64,000 nucleotides of DNA, from assembly GCA_026225945.1 (NCBI GenBank), contig JAMJFZ010000770.1:542501-606500 (forward strand), written 5' to 3'. The notes beneath the pieces are model-generated. The model did no database searches. It was not told the DNA's origin and saw only the letters and a list, made by a program, of their open reading frames with translations. The DNA comes from Cricetomys ansorgei (Eukaryota > Chordata > Mammalia > Rodentia > Nesomyidae). A program made the translations under genes and the position numbers. Of the stretch, positions 33,032 through 43,796 are shown piece by piece. The first letter of the stretch is position 1. Every line of letters begins with the position of its first letter.

Positions 33032-33212
33032 TGTGAGCCGGCCGTGGTGGTGCACGCCTTTCATCCCAGCACTGGGGAGGCAGAGGCAGGTGGATCCCTG
33101 TGAGTTTGAGGCCAGCCTGGTCTACAGAGTGAGTTTCAGGACAGCCAGAGTTACAACAGAGAAACCCTGTCTGGAAAACCCAAAAACCAAACCAAAGCAA
33201 AACAAAAGACAA
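33032..33212 (+). repeat. B1 SINE
   Basis: CCGGCCGTGGTGGTGCACG through CAGAGTTACAACAGAGAAAC and an A/C-rich tail. Little diverged. Confidence 0.96.
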
Positions 33213-33269
33213 AAAACACTTGTGTTTAAATTTTTAAAAATTATTTACAATTTTTATTATAATCTCAAA

Positions 33270-33478
33270 AATTAAAAATGCAATTTTTATTTGTGCATGG
33301 GTGTTTTGCCCGTATGTATTCTGTACACCACTTGTGTACCTGATACCAGGAGAGGCCAGAAGAGGGCATCAGATCCCCTAAAACTGGAGTTAAAAGTTGG
33401 CCATGAGCTGCCCAGGTGGATGCTGGGAACAGAACTTGGGTCCTCTTCGGGGAGCTGAGCGATTTCTCTGGCTCCTAG
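33270..33478 (-). repeat. B2 SINE carrying a CTCF-like motif
   Basis: Antisense B2. Includes CCAGAAGAGGGCATC near 33357, the motif through which B2 copies are known to attract CTCF in rodents (established for the family). It forms an inverted pair with the B2 at 32846. Confidence 0.93.
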
Positions 33479-35942
33479 GAAAAGCAGTTTTTCCACCTAC
33501 ATAACACCGAATGAGTAGCACGGGTTGGGAATGAACTCCCATCAATGGACTCCCAGCTGGGCTCAGAATGACAGTCCAAGTAAGGGAATTTCAGAAGAGC
33601 CAGGGAGAACATCAAGGTACAAACAGGAGGAAACAAGCCATTGTTCCCCTTAAAAGCTTAGTAACCTTAATAATGAGGGGCTAAGGAGTAACAGTAACAT
33701 CTTAACTCGCAAGCCCTAATAGCTCCAAAGGGTCAGTCGTGGAGCGCCCGGGGCTACACCTGCCTTGCATGGATTAGGGCCCTTGCTGCAGCTGCCGTCA
33801 TTTGCAAGACTAAGGTGTAGCTGAAGAGGCTGTGGCCCTCAGCAGGGCGCCAGTCCCTCCATCTCCTCAGGCTGGCATCTCGGATTAAGATGGTCTTTGC
33901 AAGCCAGGCACAGGAATCGCAAGATGAGGCAGGTAACGATTTCCTGGGTTTTATGTGTCAGACATTTGGAAGGAAGCGGAAACCTTCCACGGGTCTGTCC
34001 TGAATTAGCCATTCTTTTTACATTCAGCTCCATGGTGGAGCAGCTGCCAGAGCTGGCCAGAACTGGCCAGAACTGGCCAGCGCATCGACTTTGGCACACA
34101 AACACGGGAGGTTGCAAATGTGTGGGATGCTCCCTGACAAAGACAAAGGGGAATGGATGCTCTTTGAAATCCGTAGCTAGTCAGCATCCGCCTGTGGGTC
34201 AGACACGCTCCTTCCTGTTCTGTGCATTCACTTCGCAGAGAATAACAATTAGGATAATTCTTGTGTGTTCTCTACAGGAAGTAGTATACTGCTTGTGAAT
34301 GGTGGTCTAAATGAGGGAACCATTAAAGGGGTTTTAATAGACTTTTCAACCGACAGGCATAAGGGACCCTAGTTGTGTTGCCTTAATTGAGAAATATTTT
34401 TGCTGTGCGAGGAGGCTTAATCAAGTTTTCATTATGTACCTGGCCAGGGACTGGGTGGAATGTTTTCTTGAAGCAATTGGATAAAACGTGCAGTGAAGAC
34501 TTGTTAGTTCTGTGGGAACTGGGATGGTGGGTTTCTCATCTCTCCTACGGGCGCCTGAGGATCCGCTACCTGGTTTACTGTGTTGGGTTGAATGCGTCTG
34601 CTCTCATTTCTAATGAACTTTACCACCAGACTGCTTGATCATGACTAAGCCCAGGAACAATGCAAATGGAATTGCCCCCTGATGGGGAGGAATGGGCCCA
34701 GATGGCCCTTAAAAGGTGATAATTAGGAAATATAGCATATCTGAGTAGCTAGAAGGAGAGAAGCTTGTTAAAGACAGTCAATCTGTTTGAAGCGATGGTC
34801 TTTCCCTTAATTATATGCATTTTCATTTAGAGTTGCTTTAAAGTAAAAATTTCCCAGGAAAAATGATCAGTCCCTAGAACCTAGAAACTATGTCTTATAC
34901 TATTTCACATGGTTTTGAACAATTATTTTTCCTCATATTTTTTGTTGTTGTTTCCCAGATCCGTGTAGTAGACTTGCTGTGTGTGTTTCAAGAAGCTGTG
35001 TTAGGTTATTTTAGCTCTTATGCTGAAACAGTAGGGGAGTGATTAAAAGTGAGAAAAATATTGGTATATATTTGTAAACTGAATTTTTAAAATTAAGATA
35101 GTCGCAGGCTATTACAGTCTGTGATTTCATATACTTTGTAAGCTTGCCTTAAATGCATTGCTTTCTTGGCAGCGGGACACGCTGATGCTTTTCAAATATG
35201 TCATTAAAATAATTTTACATATGACAAGTTGGACTTCGTGGATTATATTTTTATCTGAATTAGCATATTTGCATTTGCTAATGACACCACTCACTTGGCT
35301 TTTCTTTAGAATCTTCTTTTTTTCTAGTATATACTCTTGGCATTGCTTTAAGAAAAGCACGTGCACCCCGAAAGAGAAGGTGTCGCCTGGACAGGGCAGG
35401 GAACGGCACATCCCACTCAGCCAGGCCCTGAGAGGCCCTGGGAGCCGCCAGACTTGCGGGTCAGAAAGCGAAGGGCGCGGAGGGCTGCGTGGTTACACTC
35501 TTCTGGATGCTTTGGCAGTCACATTTTGAAAGATGAGCTGCTTTTCCAAAACTGCTCAACACCATCACTCATCCTGACACTGGAGCACAGGGCTCCGGTG
35601 GGACTCAGGCCCAGGCGAAACCAGGCGAAACCTGCCGTTTCTAGGTCTGCCCACTCAGCTTTGCAGGGATTCACGCGAAGTCGGCCTCACGCGGAGCATC
35701 ACCCCACCCGCTATAGAAAATACACTGTGGCTGAGATGTGGGTTTCCAGAAAGGGTGCTTAGGGCTGAATCCAAATCCACCGAGGTTCTCCTACCATACC
35801 AAGGTCTCTCAAAGCGTCTTTGACATTTTCAGTCTTGTTACTGAAATATGGCTCATTCTAAGCTTGGACTTAGAACCAAACATATTCAAACCAAACCAAG
35901 CTGATCCTGCTCTCCTTCAATTAGCTTCAAAAGAGGGTGAGA
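33479..35942. promoter_or_regulatory. SINE-free block with enhancer-like segments
   Basis: 2.4 kb lacking recognised retroposons. Notable pieces: a small ACTGGCCAGA repeat at 34056-34082; AT-rich homeodomain-like DNA at 34690-34850; and 35150-35330, holding a POU-octamer palindrome (see findings). Function is inferred from composition only. Confidence 0.4.
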
Positions 35943-36342
35943 GGCAACTCAGGGGACCATGGGTACACTGCTCGCAGGACAACTCAGGGGGACCATGGGT
36001 ACTCTGCTCTCAGGACAACTCAGGGGACCATGGGTACTCTGCTCTCAGGACAACTCAGGGGACCATGGGTACTCTGCTCGCAGGACAACTCAGGGGGACC
36101 ATGGGTACTCTGCTCTCAGGACAACTCAGGGGACCATGGGTACTCTGCTCGCAGGACAACTCAGGGGACCATGGGTACACTGCTCGCAGGACAACTCAGG
36201 GGGACCATGGGTACTCTGCTCGCAGGACAACTCAGGGGACCATGGGTACTCTGCTCGCAGGACAACTCAGGGGACCATGGGTACTCTGCTCGCAGGACAA
36301 CTCAGGGGACCATGGGTACTCTGCTTGAAGGACAACTTGGAT
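35943..36342. repeat. minisatellite, 11 units of 34-36 bp
   Basis: Unit: GGACAACTCAGGGG(G), ACCATGGGTACTCTG, CTCGCA or CTCTCA. Units start at 35943, 35977, 36013, 36048, 36083, 36119, 36154, 36189, 36225, 36260, 36295, with a broken twelfth at 36330. Length differences come from four versus five G, and a missing A in unit 1. No unit has a stop in any plus-strand frame, which creates three long overlapping false frames. Confidence 0.98.
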
Positions 36343-37939
36343 GTTTCTTGAAAATTATTAACAGGTTGTTCCAAAGGAATTAATCCGACTCAGATTTCTC
36401 ATGTTATCAGTGAAAAGCAAAACTTGTTTAGTTCAGACATGCTTGGGGAGGACAGAGTGAAAAGCAAGTGAAAGATAAAAAAACTCATCTGCTGTTTAAT
36501 TCCATGATTCACACAGCAAGGCATGGTTTGAGTCACATTTGCCCAGAGTAAGATTTTCAAAGATTGCTTCAGCGATTGCAGCTTTTGAGTAATCGCGTAT
36601 AGGACTCCATGTTTACAGCTGAGCTTTCTGTCCATCCCAGAGAAGCTCCCAAGAGCCAGCTCAGCCTTCTTAGCTGGCTTTTTAAGGTGAGTTTGAATGA
36701 CCACCAGCTTGCCTGTGGTGAAGGTAGCAAACACTTGAATGTTGGCAACAGCATCTGAGAGTTTGTTTATCAGGGAAATGTAAAGCACAGTTGAAATAGC
36801 CCAGGAGGAGGATGGTGATACTCTGCATTCTTCTTAGACTGTTTTATTAATTAGCTCTCAGCTACACCCTTGGAGTGGTAAACGGCATTCCGTTTGAGAG
36901 CTCGATGGAGGGAATTTGCATGTGACCTAAATGCTATCTACATTGTTGTGTTAAGTAGCATTTTATCTCTCCGGTTGTCCCCAGCCTCCTCCTCCGACCC
37001 CAGTGAAAGGTTTTACCCACAGCTCTTTCTCAGCGGAAGCTTGCCTGTGTTTTGGTCCTTTGACATCTCTTTTTATTGGTAAATCCACTGCCTGTTGGTA
37101 CCAGGCAAGCTCCTTGGCATTCTGATTAAAGGGAGCATTTAAAAAAAGTTTTATTCTCTCTCTCTGACTTCCTTTGTTTCTGTGTTCCTACCCTTCCCCC
37201 AGGGAGCAGGCTTCCCATCTGCAACATGGTGCGATAGCAGGGAAGTATTTTAGGGTGCACCCTATTATCATGCAGCTTGTAGACTGGACAGAATCTCGTG
37301 ACTAACCCACCAACACGTGGTAGGCTCAGTGTCCAGTTCCAGAACTGCCCAACTAGGTTTCCAGGATATTTAGACAGGCGCTCCTGTCATTTAATTTGGA
37401 TTCCCTAGTGCAACTCTTTGAAAGAATTCATATCAAACTCACACATGAAAATCCGCTGTTTAATGCGCGTGCTTTTTAAAATCCCCACTTTATAATTCAA
37501 CACAGGATCTCTTCTATTTTAAAAATCATTAATCACATACTTCTGACAGTTTCCCTTTCAGTTTCTGCAGGGAGAAAAGTTATCTGAATAACAAACAAAC
37601 AAACAAAAAAACCATCCCGGCAAGTGGCTGTCAGCGGCCTCCAACAAAGGCTGGCTCTGCAGCGTCTTGTTTGGTTAGAGGCAGCAGGCGGTGGAGACAC
37701 TGCTGAAAAGGGTGGTTAATAAGCATTTCAGAGCTACTGTCCTGATTAACTCTCTGATCACTTGCTTTGAGTGGCTGACCTGCTCTCGGTGGCCCCTCCA
37801 GAATTCCAACATGGTACCCTCCTCTAGAGATTTCCTCCCTAGACGTGTTGCCGATACACATCTGGGGATGTTTGTAAGCACTTGAGTTTAAAAGCATTAC
37901 ATCTTGTCTTTGCGACCTAAGGCATAATTTATTTATTTT
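36343..37939. other. SINE-free single-copy interval
   Basis: 1.6 kb without recognised retroposons; a short AAAC repeat near 37591-37606. AT-rich 37380-37560 may be conserved non-coding DNA. No exon supported. Confidence 0.45.
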
Positions 37940-38053
37940 TTAGGACAGGGTCTCACTCTGTAGCTCTGGCTGGTCTGGAAGTCACTGTGCAGACCAGGCT
38001 GGACTCTAACCTCTACATGCACCTGCCTCTCTCCTGCCAGTGGACTAGCCTTG
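37940..38053 (-). repeat. B1 SINE (partial)
   Basis: GGACAGGGTCTCACTCTG and CAGACCAGGCTGGAC present; the outer part is degraded. Confidence 0.8.
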
Positions 38054-38170
38054 GTACCCTGCTGTCTCTTGATGAATATTTAAATTGTTCTAGAGTTGTA
38101 AGTAAGCTCTATAGACCAATTTTTCAGGCACAAGTTTTTGGTTCAAACTGACTTTTCTATAGAAAGCCTA

Positions 38171-38236
38171 ATTTATTTATTCATTCATTCATTCATTCAT
38201 TCATTCATTTATTTATTTATTTATTTATTTATTTAT
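38171..38236. repeat. (TTCA)n(TTTA)n microsatellite
   Basis: Tetranucleotide tract changing from ATTC to ATTT units. It is the expanded tail of the antisense B1 that follows. Confidence 0.96.
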
Positions 38237-38380
38237 GTTGAGAAAGGGTTCTCTGTTGTAACTCTGGCTGTCCTGGAATTCACTCTGTAGACCAGGCTGG
38301 CCTCAAACTCACAGAGATCCATCTGCTTCGGTCTCCTAAGTGCTTGGATTAAAGGCATGAGTCAACACTGCCCAGCCTAG
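38237..38380 (-). repeat. B1 SINE
   Basis: TTGAGAAAGGGTTCTCTG, TAGACCAGGCTGGCC, TAAAGGCATGAGTCAACAC. The tail lies to the left, as expected for an antisense copy. Confidence 0.94.
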
Positions 38381-38447
38381 AAATTCTGATTTTTGTTGGG
38401 GGTCAGAATGGTTCTTCCATTATGTCTCTGTAGGTGATTTTTGAAAA

Positions 38448-38617
38448 ATGTGCATAAATGTTTTGTGTGCATTATTATATGTGTGCTATCTGGAAGTCAG
38501 AAGAAGAACTGGAGTCACAGGTGTTTGTGAGCCACCACGTCGGCACTGGGAGTTGAAGTCAGGTCTCTGCCACAGCAGCCATTGCTCTGAACAACTGAGC
38601 CACTTCTCCAGCCCCTC
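38448..38617 (-). repeat. B3/B2-type SINE
   Basis: GTCACAGGTGTTTGTGAGCC, TTGAAGTCAGGTCTCTGCC and CTGAGCCACTTCTCCAGCCCC: antisense tRNA-derived SINE. Confidence 0.85.
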
Positions 38618-38631
38618 TGTAGGCGTGATTT

Positions 38632-38845
38632 GTGTGCGCTGGAGAGATGGTTCCTCGGTTGAGCACACTGGTTGCTCTTGTAGAGGACCCGGTTCAGTCC
38701 CCAGCACTCATAACTCTCTGTAACTGTAGTCCCAGAGGACCCAACATCCTTTTCTGGCTTCCACTGGACCTTCGTTCACGTGGTGCACAGATGTAATACA
38801 GGCAAAAACCCATACATGTGGAAATAGCAAAACTAAATGAAAATA
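38632..38845 (+). repeat. B2 SINE
   Basis: GCTGGAGAGATGGTTCC head, TAGAGGACCCGGTTCAG B box, CAGGCAAAAACCC. It lies head-to-head with the preceding SINE, about 15 bases apart. Confidence 0.93.
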
Positions 38846-38976
38846 ATTTAGTCCTAATGAAATAAAGGAGCTCCCCATAGGCGGTGAGGGTAGTGTGTGA
38901 CCACTACAGCGACCGGATGACCTATTACACTGCGAAGTGGGGGGTGGAGGCTTTTGTCTCTTCCTGGGGCCAGGAC

Positions 38977-38990
38977 CCACCAGGTGGCTG
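38977..38990 (+). promoter_or_regulatory. CTCF-like core motif
   Basis: CCACCAGGTGGCTG matches the CTCF core consensus at 13 of 14 positions (T where a purine is preferred). Not in a SINE. Confidence 0.42.
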
Positions 38991-39617
38991 GGGAGGGAAC
39001 TCCCGATTTGCTTTTAAGGATCCTACAGTATAGACCACTCCTCATGATCATTGAGTCCCTTCTCTGATTGGGCTAAGGAAGCTACATAGTGTATGTAGAC
39101 TTCTCATTGGTTCAGCCTGTGATGTGCTCAATGACCGGTTCCAATAAGCATTACCTGAGTCTCGGTGCAGTTTCTACAGGACCCTTACTTAGACTGTGGG
39201 CCAGGCACTCGCAGTGTCCCTCCTGGGAAGCCCTTACTCCAGGAGGTTTTTTCTCACGGTTCCTTAATCAATCTGTGTCCAATCAGCTTGCTCCTTGGGC
39301 ACATTTCCTAGTACTTGGATATGAGTTGATGAACTCAAAGCCACATGCCTAGGGCAGGTTTGGTGGCCATTGATGTACTGGAACTCCAGCTTCCTGGGTT
39401 AAACTCACCAAGAGTCAAGAAAGGTTACATCATTCTCAAAAGACCAGCATCACAGGACTGTAAAACAGTCTTTCTTAGGACGCTGTATTAGATCTCACTT
39501 TTTGGAAGTACCATTCTTTGGCCAATCTTAACCTAAAGAAAATTGATACTTGCATGCCTGTGTTTTTTTGATGTAACCTTGCCACTACCTGATACTACAA
39601 TACAGAAACGGGGGAAT

Positions 39618-39690
39618 TAATCAGACTGTAGGTTCCTTAAAAGCAAACAGGGACTTCTTTCTCCTTCCTATGTGCTGGCTCTAGTGTAGC
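39618..39690 (+). repeat. possible L2 LINE 3' fossil
   Basis: AGACTGTAGGTTCCTTAAAAG followed by CAGGGACTTCTTTC resembles the L2 end pattern (AGACTGTGAGCTCCTTGAGG, CAGGGAC). Short and weak. Confidence 0.35.
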
Positions 39691-39929
39691 AGACAGATGC
39701 AGGGTGACCCGTGTGCTGAAACGCAGCCCTGGGCAGCACGCTGGCCTGTGTAGGACCCTGAGAACCTGAAACCCTGCTGCGCAGAGCTCCAGCCCTAGCG
39801 TTCAGAATGCTGCTTCTGTGGACGGTGTCCCTGATAGTTCCAGAAAGTGAAAACAGGAGCCAGGAGACAAGTGAGCAGCACACCCACTGACTTGTTCTTT
39901 TCATTCTGTTCTTGTTTTCGGAGTGCTAG

Positions 39930-40065
39930 TGTGGCAGAGCGGCTCATGCCTATATTAGTCGCACTGAAACGTAAGCAGGAGAATGGCAAGTTCAGAGCCA
40001 ACCCTAGCTGCATGGGGAGTTTGAGGCTAGCCCGAACTACATGTCTCAAAAAAGGCAAAGAAGAG
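39930..40065 (+). repeat. B1-like SINE (old)
   Basis: GAGCGGCTCATGCCTATATTAG, TTTGAGGCTAGCCCG, ACTACATGTCTCAAAAAAGG: decayed 7SL-type monomer. Confidence 0.55.
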
Positions 40066-40075
40066 AAAGGAAGAA

Positions 40076-40175
40076 GGGAGGGAGGGTCTTGGAGACTGTA
40101 GGGAGGGAGGGTCTTGGAGATTGTAGGGAGGGAGGGGCTTGGAGACTGTAGGGAGGGAGGGGCTTGGAGACTGTA
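40076..40175. repeat. 4 x 25-bp tandem repeat, G-rich
   Basis: Four contiguous 25-base units of GGGAGGGAGGG(T/G)CTTGG then AGA(C/T)TGTA. Units 1 and 2 have T, 3 and 4 have G at the variable site. Each unit brings three G-runs. Confidence 0.96.
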
Positions 40176-40539
40176 GTACGTTCTAGTTTTTGCTTTCTTC
40201 CTTTGAGGCAGATCTTTCTTGCTATCTTAGGCTTCTTCACAGCTCCTGGTATCTGTACCTTTGGCTCACAGAGATCCCCACCATATTGAGCTTTGTACTG
40301 TGATCTCGCTGTCAGCAGCCCTGCTTCTCCAGTCATGATTAGCTCTAACTTAAAGTAACAGCTTTATTGAGATATAGGTTAAAAGCCATAAATTTAAGAT
40401 TGTTCCCATTGGCTCACTGGTTTTTAGTGTATTTACAGAGTTGTGAAGTGATCATCACTAATTCCAGAATGTTTTCCTCTTTCTCCCATTGCATTCATTC
40501 CCCACATCTGCCTTCCCTTCCCCCAACAACCACCAATCT
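40176..40539. other. single-copy interval
   Basis: No recognised repeat or gene. Confidence 0.45.
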
Positions 40540-40693
40540 TTTCCTACCTTCTTTCCTTCTCCTCCCTTTCCCTCCCTCCCTCCCCCCCTCCTTCCCTTCC
40601 CTCTCTTCTCTCTCCCTCCTTCCCTCCCTCCCCCCTCCTTCCCTTCCCTCTCTTCTCTCTCCCTCCCTCCCTCCCTTCCTTCCTTCCTTCTGG
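40540..40693. repeat. polypyrimidine tract (CCTT/CCCT)n
   Basis: About 150 bases of almost pure C/T. A 47-base module (containing CTCCTTCCCTTCCCTCTC) is present twice with a period of 47. Confidence 0.97.
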
Positions 40694-40734
40694 TTTTATT
40701 CTGCTTTATGTTTGTGTCAGGTACGGGGTGGGGG

Positions 40735-40890
40735 GTGGGGGTATGTGCATGTGAATGCAGGTGCCTGTGGTCGCCAGAAGAGGGCATCAGCCCCTTTAGT
40801 GGCAGGCATTTGTGAGCTGCCTGATGTGGGTGTTGGGAACTCAACTTGGATCTTCTGCAAGGACAGTACACACTAACTACTGATTTACTT
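40735..40890 (-). repeat. B2/B3 SINE carrying a CTCF-like motif
   Basis: GCCAGAAGAGGGCATCAG, GGCATTTGTGAGCTGCC, TGGGAACTCAACTTGGATC: antisense B2-type SINE directly after the pyrimidine tract. Confidence 0.87.
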
Positions 40891-40994
40891 CCTGAATCGG
40901 TAGGTTGACATATTCTGGGCATTTGAAGCTCATGGTCTGTAATTGTGGCCTTTCCTGTCTAGCTTCCTCCACTCAGCATGACTCTGTGTGTGGC

Positions 40995-41258
40995 GCACTC
41001 ACGTGGGACGCACACACCGGTGCACATGTGAATGGAGGAGGACAAGGGAACTTCATCCTTCCCTGCCTTCTTCCTTTGAGATGGGGTCTCTTACTGAACC
41101 TGGAGGTCGTCTAGGAGTCAGCAAGGCCCAGCAATCCTCCTGTCTCCACCTCCCTTTCAAGTAATGGGCATGAGCTTAGCCACACCCATCTCTTACTGTG
41201 GGTGCTGGGGTCCTCAGGCTTGTGAGGGTGCTACCCACTGAGCCACCTCTCCACCCGC
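40995..41258 (-). repeat. B4-family SINE
   Basis: Antisense: GAGATGGGGTCTCTTACTG, CAATCCTCCTGTCTCCACC, GTGGGTGCTGGGGTCCTC and CTGAGCCACCTCTCCACCC. Confidence 0.8.
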
Positions 41259-42664
41259 ACTTACCGCAATGTCTCTGAAAGTCGTCTGGGTCCCAAGTCC
41301 CAGTGCTTCATTTCTTTTTATAATGTTACCCTTTTCGTGTGTCCACTAGTAACACAGGCACCTCCATCTTGTTTGTCCAGTCATTCTGTGATGAATATTC
41401 CGGTCTTTTTCACCTTTTGGCTAACACGAACATGGCTGCTCTGAACACTTAGATGCATTTCACCTTTCGTGGTAGGAGGGGCACAAAGGTCACACCCTGC
41501 TTTTAACACTCTGAGGGCTGGGGGAGCAGTAGGAGCCCATGAACTCGTGAAGTGGCTTCTTCTCTCCTTGTTTGCCTCTGTATCTCTCACAGTCCAGCCC
41601 CACCAGCGTCCTCTAGCCGAGGAATCACAGCCCGTGTACACACCACCCTTCCCATTCTCTTCCTCTGTAACAGGTGATAGCCTCTGGCTTCTGGAGCGAG
41701 GCCTCAGGGTTCCATCCTGTAATCAGACCTCTCAGCTGGGACTGGGCTAATCTGCTGGGGCCTTCACTGGGACCCTGGGCTCTCTTCTGCCTGCCTCACA
41801 GCCTGGACAGCGGCTCTCTCCCACGCTCTAGTTTACACAGATCCTACGATTATTTTAAGCAGAGGCAGGACGGAGGGAAGCCCCAGGATTCGGGGTTCAC
41901 AGTCTCTGTTTGCAGGGATTTGGACATGGAGACACTAATATGTAGCCAGGCTTTGACACGGTGGCATTGTCAGGAGGTTTAAGGAAGATTATTTTAAGAC
42001 TCTCCAAAGGCAGGAACAGTGTCTTTCTGATTTATTTTAGTCCTTCTCTATAGGAGCCTGCCGTTCTAACCTGTATCTCAGGTTGGATTTAACAGCTGAA
42101 CCGGCCCCACCTTTGATGTTACAGTACTGAGGAGGGGGCAGATGGGACAAAGGTCCTAACTGCCCAAACTAACAATAGGTCCCTCAGCAGCCAGCACAGA
42201 AGAAATGTTAATGCAATAAACTGTAAATGGAAGGGAGCTAAGCCGGGTTTATGGCTGGGCTGGTCTAAGCTCCATCAGGGCAGTGGCCCTCCTTTCTCAG
42301 GAGGTCTTTCAATGGCTACTAGAACTGAGCTCATTTGGCATCCGCGGCCACTCTGTCCTCCCTCCAGCATTTCCCCTCCCCCTCCACAAACCAACACAGG
42401 AGTTCTGACAGACCAGTTGCAGGGAAGCATGGGACACAGAGGACAGAACCTAAAACCACATATGTGCCAGCTGTGAGCCTGTGGTACACGGCAGCCAAAG
42501 CATCCTAGCCCCTCTGCTAGTCTGCTCTGGGTACCAAAGTAAAGAAAACAGCAGCCAAAGCAAAGAAACAAACAAGTGAATAAATAAAGTAGGGCCAGAG
42601 AACTGGCTCAGGCCAAAAAGAAAAGGGAGAAAAGGAGGAAGTATCTGTGAAGAAAGAACATCTG
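41259..42664. other. mostly single-copy interval
   Basis: 1.4 kb; 41995-42065 weakly resembles an L2 3' end (GGCAGGAACAGTGTCTTTC), and 42592-42614 is a truncated B2 head (GGGCCAGAGAACTGGCTCAGG). No supported exon. Confidence 0.4.
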
Positions 42665-42828
42665 AGTCAGGCCGTGGCAGTGCACACATGTTTAATTCCA
42701 GCACTCAGGAGGCAGAGGCAGGAGGATCTCTGTGAGTTCGAGGCCAGCCTGGTCTACAGAGTGAGTTCCAGGACAGCCAGAGCCACAGCAGAGAAACGCT
42801 GTCTGGAAAAATCAAAAAGCAAAAGACA
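42665..42828 (+). repeat. B1 SINE
   Basis: GGCCGTGGCAGTGCACACATG, GAGTTCGAGGCCAGCCTGG, CCACAGCAGAGAAACGC. Confidence 0.95.
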
Positions 42829-42873
42829 TATAAGCTTTCTTCCTTCTCTTCCTCCACCCATGTGTGCATGCCT

Positions 42874-42941
42874 CTGTGTGTGTGTGTGTGTGTGTGTGTG
42901 TATACGTGCATGCGTGTGCACATGCATATATGTGCATGTTC
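42874..42941. repeat. (TG)n microsatellite with TGCA variants
   Basis: A GT run of about 28 bases followed by TGCATGCGTGTGCACATGCA-type alternation. Confidence 0.92.
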
Positions 42942-43021
42942 ATGAGGCTGACTTGCACTGTGTAGAGACAAGAGCCAACCTCAAATGTTAGTCTTCAGGA
43001 GATAGTCATCTTTGTTTTTGT

Positions 43022-43240
43022 TTTTAATTTAATTTAATTTATGTATATGGTGCTTTACCTGCATATAGGTCTGAGTACCACGTGTGTGCCTAGTACCAAT
43101 GCAGGTAAGAAGTTGGCATTGGGTTCCCTGGAACTGGAGTTACAGATGGTTTTGAGCCAATATGTAGGTGCTGGGAATCAAACTCTGGCCTCTGGAAGAG
43201 CAGCCAGTGCTCTTAACCACTGAGCTGTCTCTCAGCTCCA
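43022..43240 (-). repeat. B2 SINE
   Basis: Antisense B2 with an AATTTAATTTAATTTATG tail, GGAACTGGAGTTACAGATGG, GAAGAGCAGCCAGTGCTC and CTGAGCTGTCTCTCAGC. Confidence 0.95.
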
Positions 43241-43261
43241 TCTACCTTGTCTTTTGAGTAA

Positions 43262-43448
43262 GAGTACTCACTAGGACCTGGGGCTCCCTGATTAGGCGTG
43301 AACAGCTGGCCAGTGACTCTAGGGATCCACCTGTAGGCATCTCCCCAGTGCTGGATCGTAAGCACACCACGCTCTCCCTGGCTTCTGGGGATCCAACTCA
43401 GGTCTTTATATTTACACCACAAACTCTTCACTGAGCCATTTCTCTAGA
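43262..43448 (-). repeat. B4-family SINE
   Basis: CTGGGGCTCCCTGATTAGGC, GCTGGCCAGTGACTC, GGGGATCCAACTCAGGTC, CACTGAGCCATTTCTCTAG: the antisense B4 order. Confidence 0.82.
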
Positions 43449-43567
43449 CACTAGCCCCTTCCCTGAGCGTGGGCTATTTTTTTTTTTAAGTACCCTGACC
43501 CATTCTGCTACGCTCTTGTTTGTTTTGAAATTTAAAAAAAAAAATCTTTTAAAATTACATTTATTTA

Positions 43568-43716
43568 CCAGGCAGTGAGGGCACATGCCTTTAATCCCAG
43601 CACTTGGGAGGCAGAGGCAGGAGGATCTCTGTGAGTTCAGGCCAGCCTGGTCTACAGAGTGAGTTCCAGACCAGCTAGAGTTACACAGTGAGATCTTTTC
43701 TCAAAAACCCAAATTA
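43568..43716 (+). repeat. B1 SINE
   Basis: GGCAGTGAGGGCACATGCC, CCCAGCACTTGGGAGGC, GGCCAGCCTGGTCTACAG. Low divergence apart from the 3' part. Confidence 0.94.
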
Positions 43717-43762
43717 CAAGTAAAATAAAAATAAAATTAATTTTATGCTCCCCCTCTGTCTC

Positions 43763-43764
43763 AT

Positions 43765-43796
<32 letters not shown>

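Larger units (their letters stand above)
38846..39929. other. mostly single-copy interval
   Basis: 1.1 kb. Contains a CTCF-like site (38977-38990) and a weak L2-like trace (39618-39690). No gene supported. Confidence 0.45.

Noticed and set aside
35738..36383. Three overlapping 130-196-codon frames with a repeated protein motif
   Set aside because: The 35/36-bp minisatellite unit has no stop in any plus frame, so all frames stay open. No start context, splice site or homology supports a protein.
40367..40922. 170-codon Ser/Leu/Pro-rich and antisense Lys/Glu/Gly-rich frames
   Set aside because: Translations of the polypyrimidine tract.
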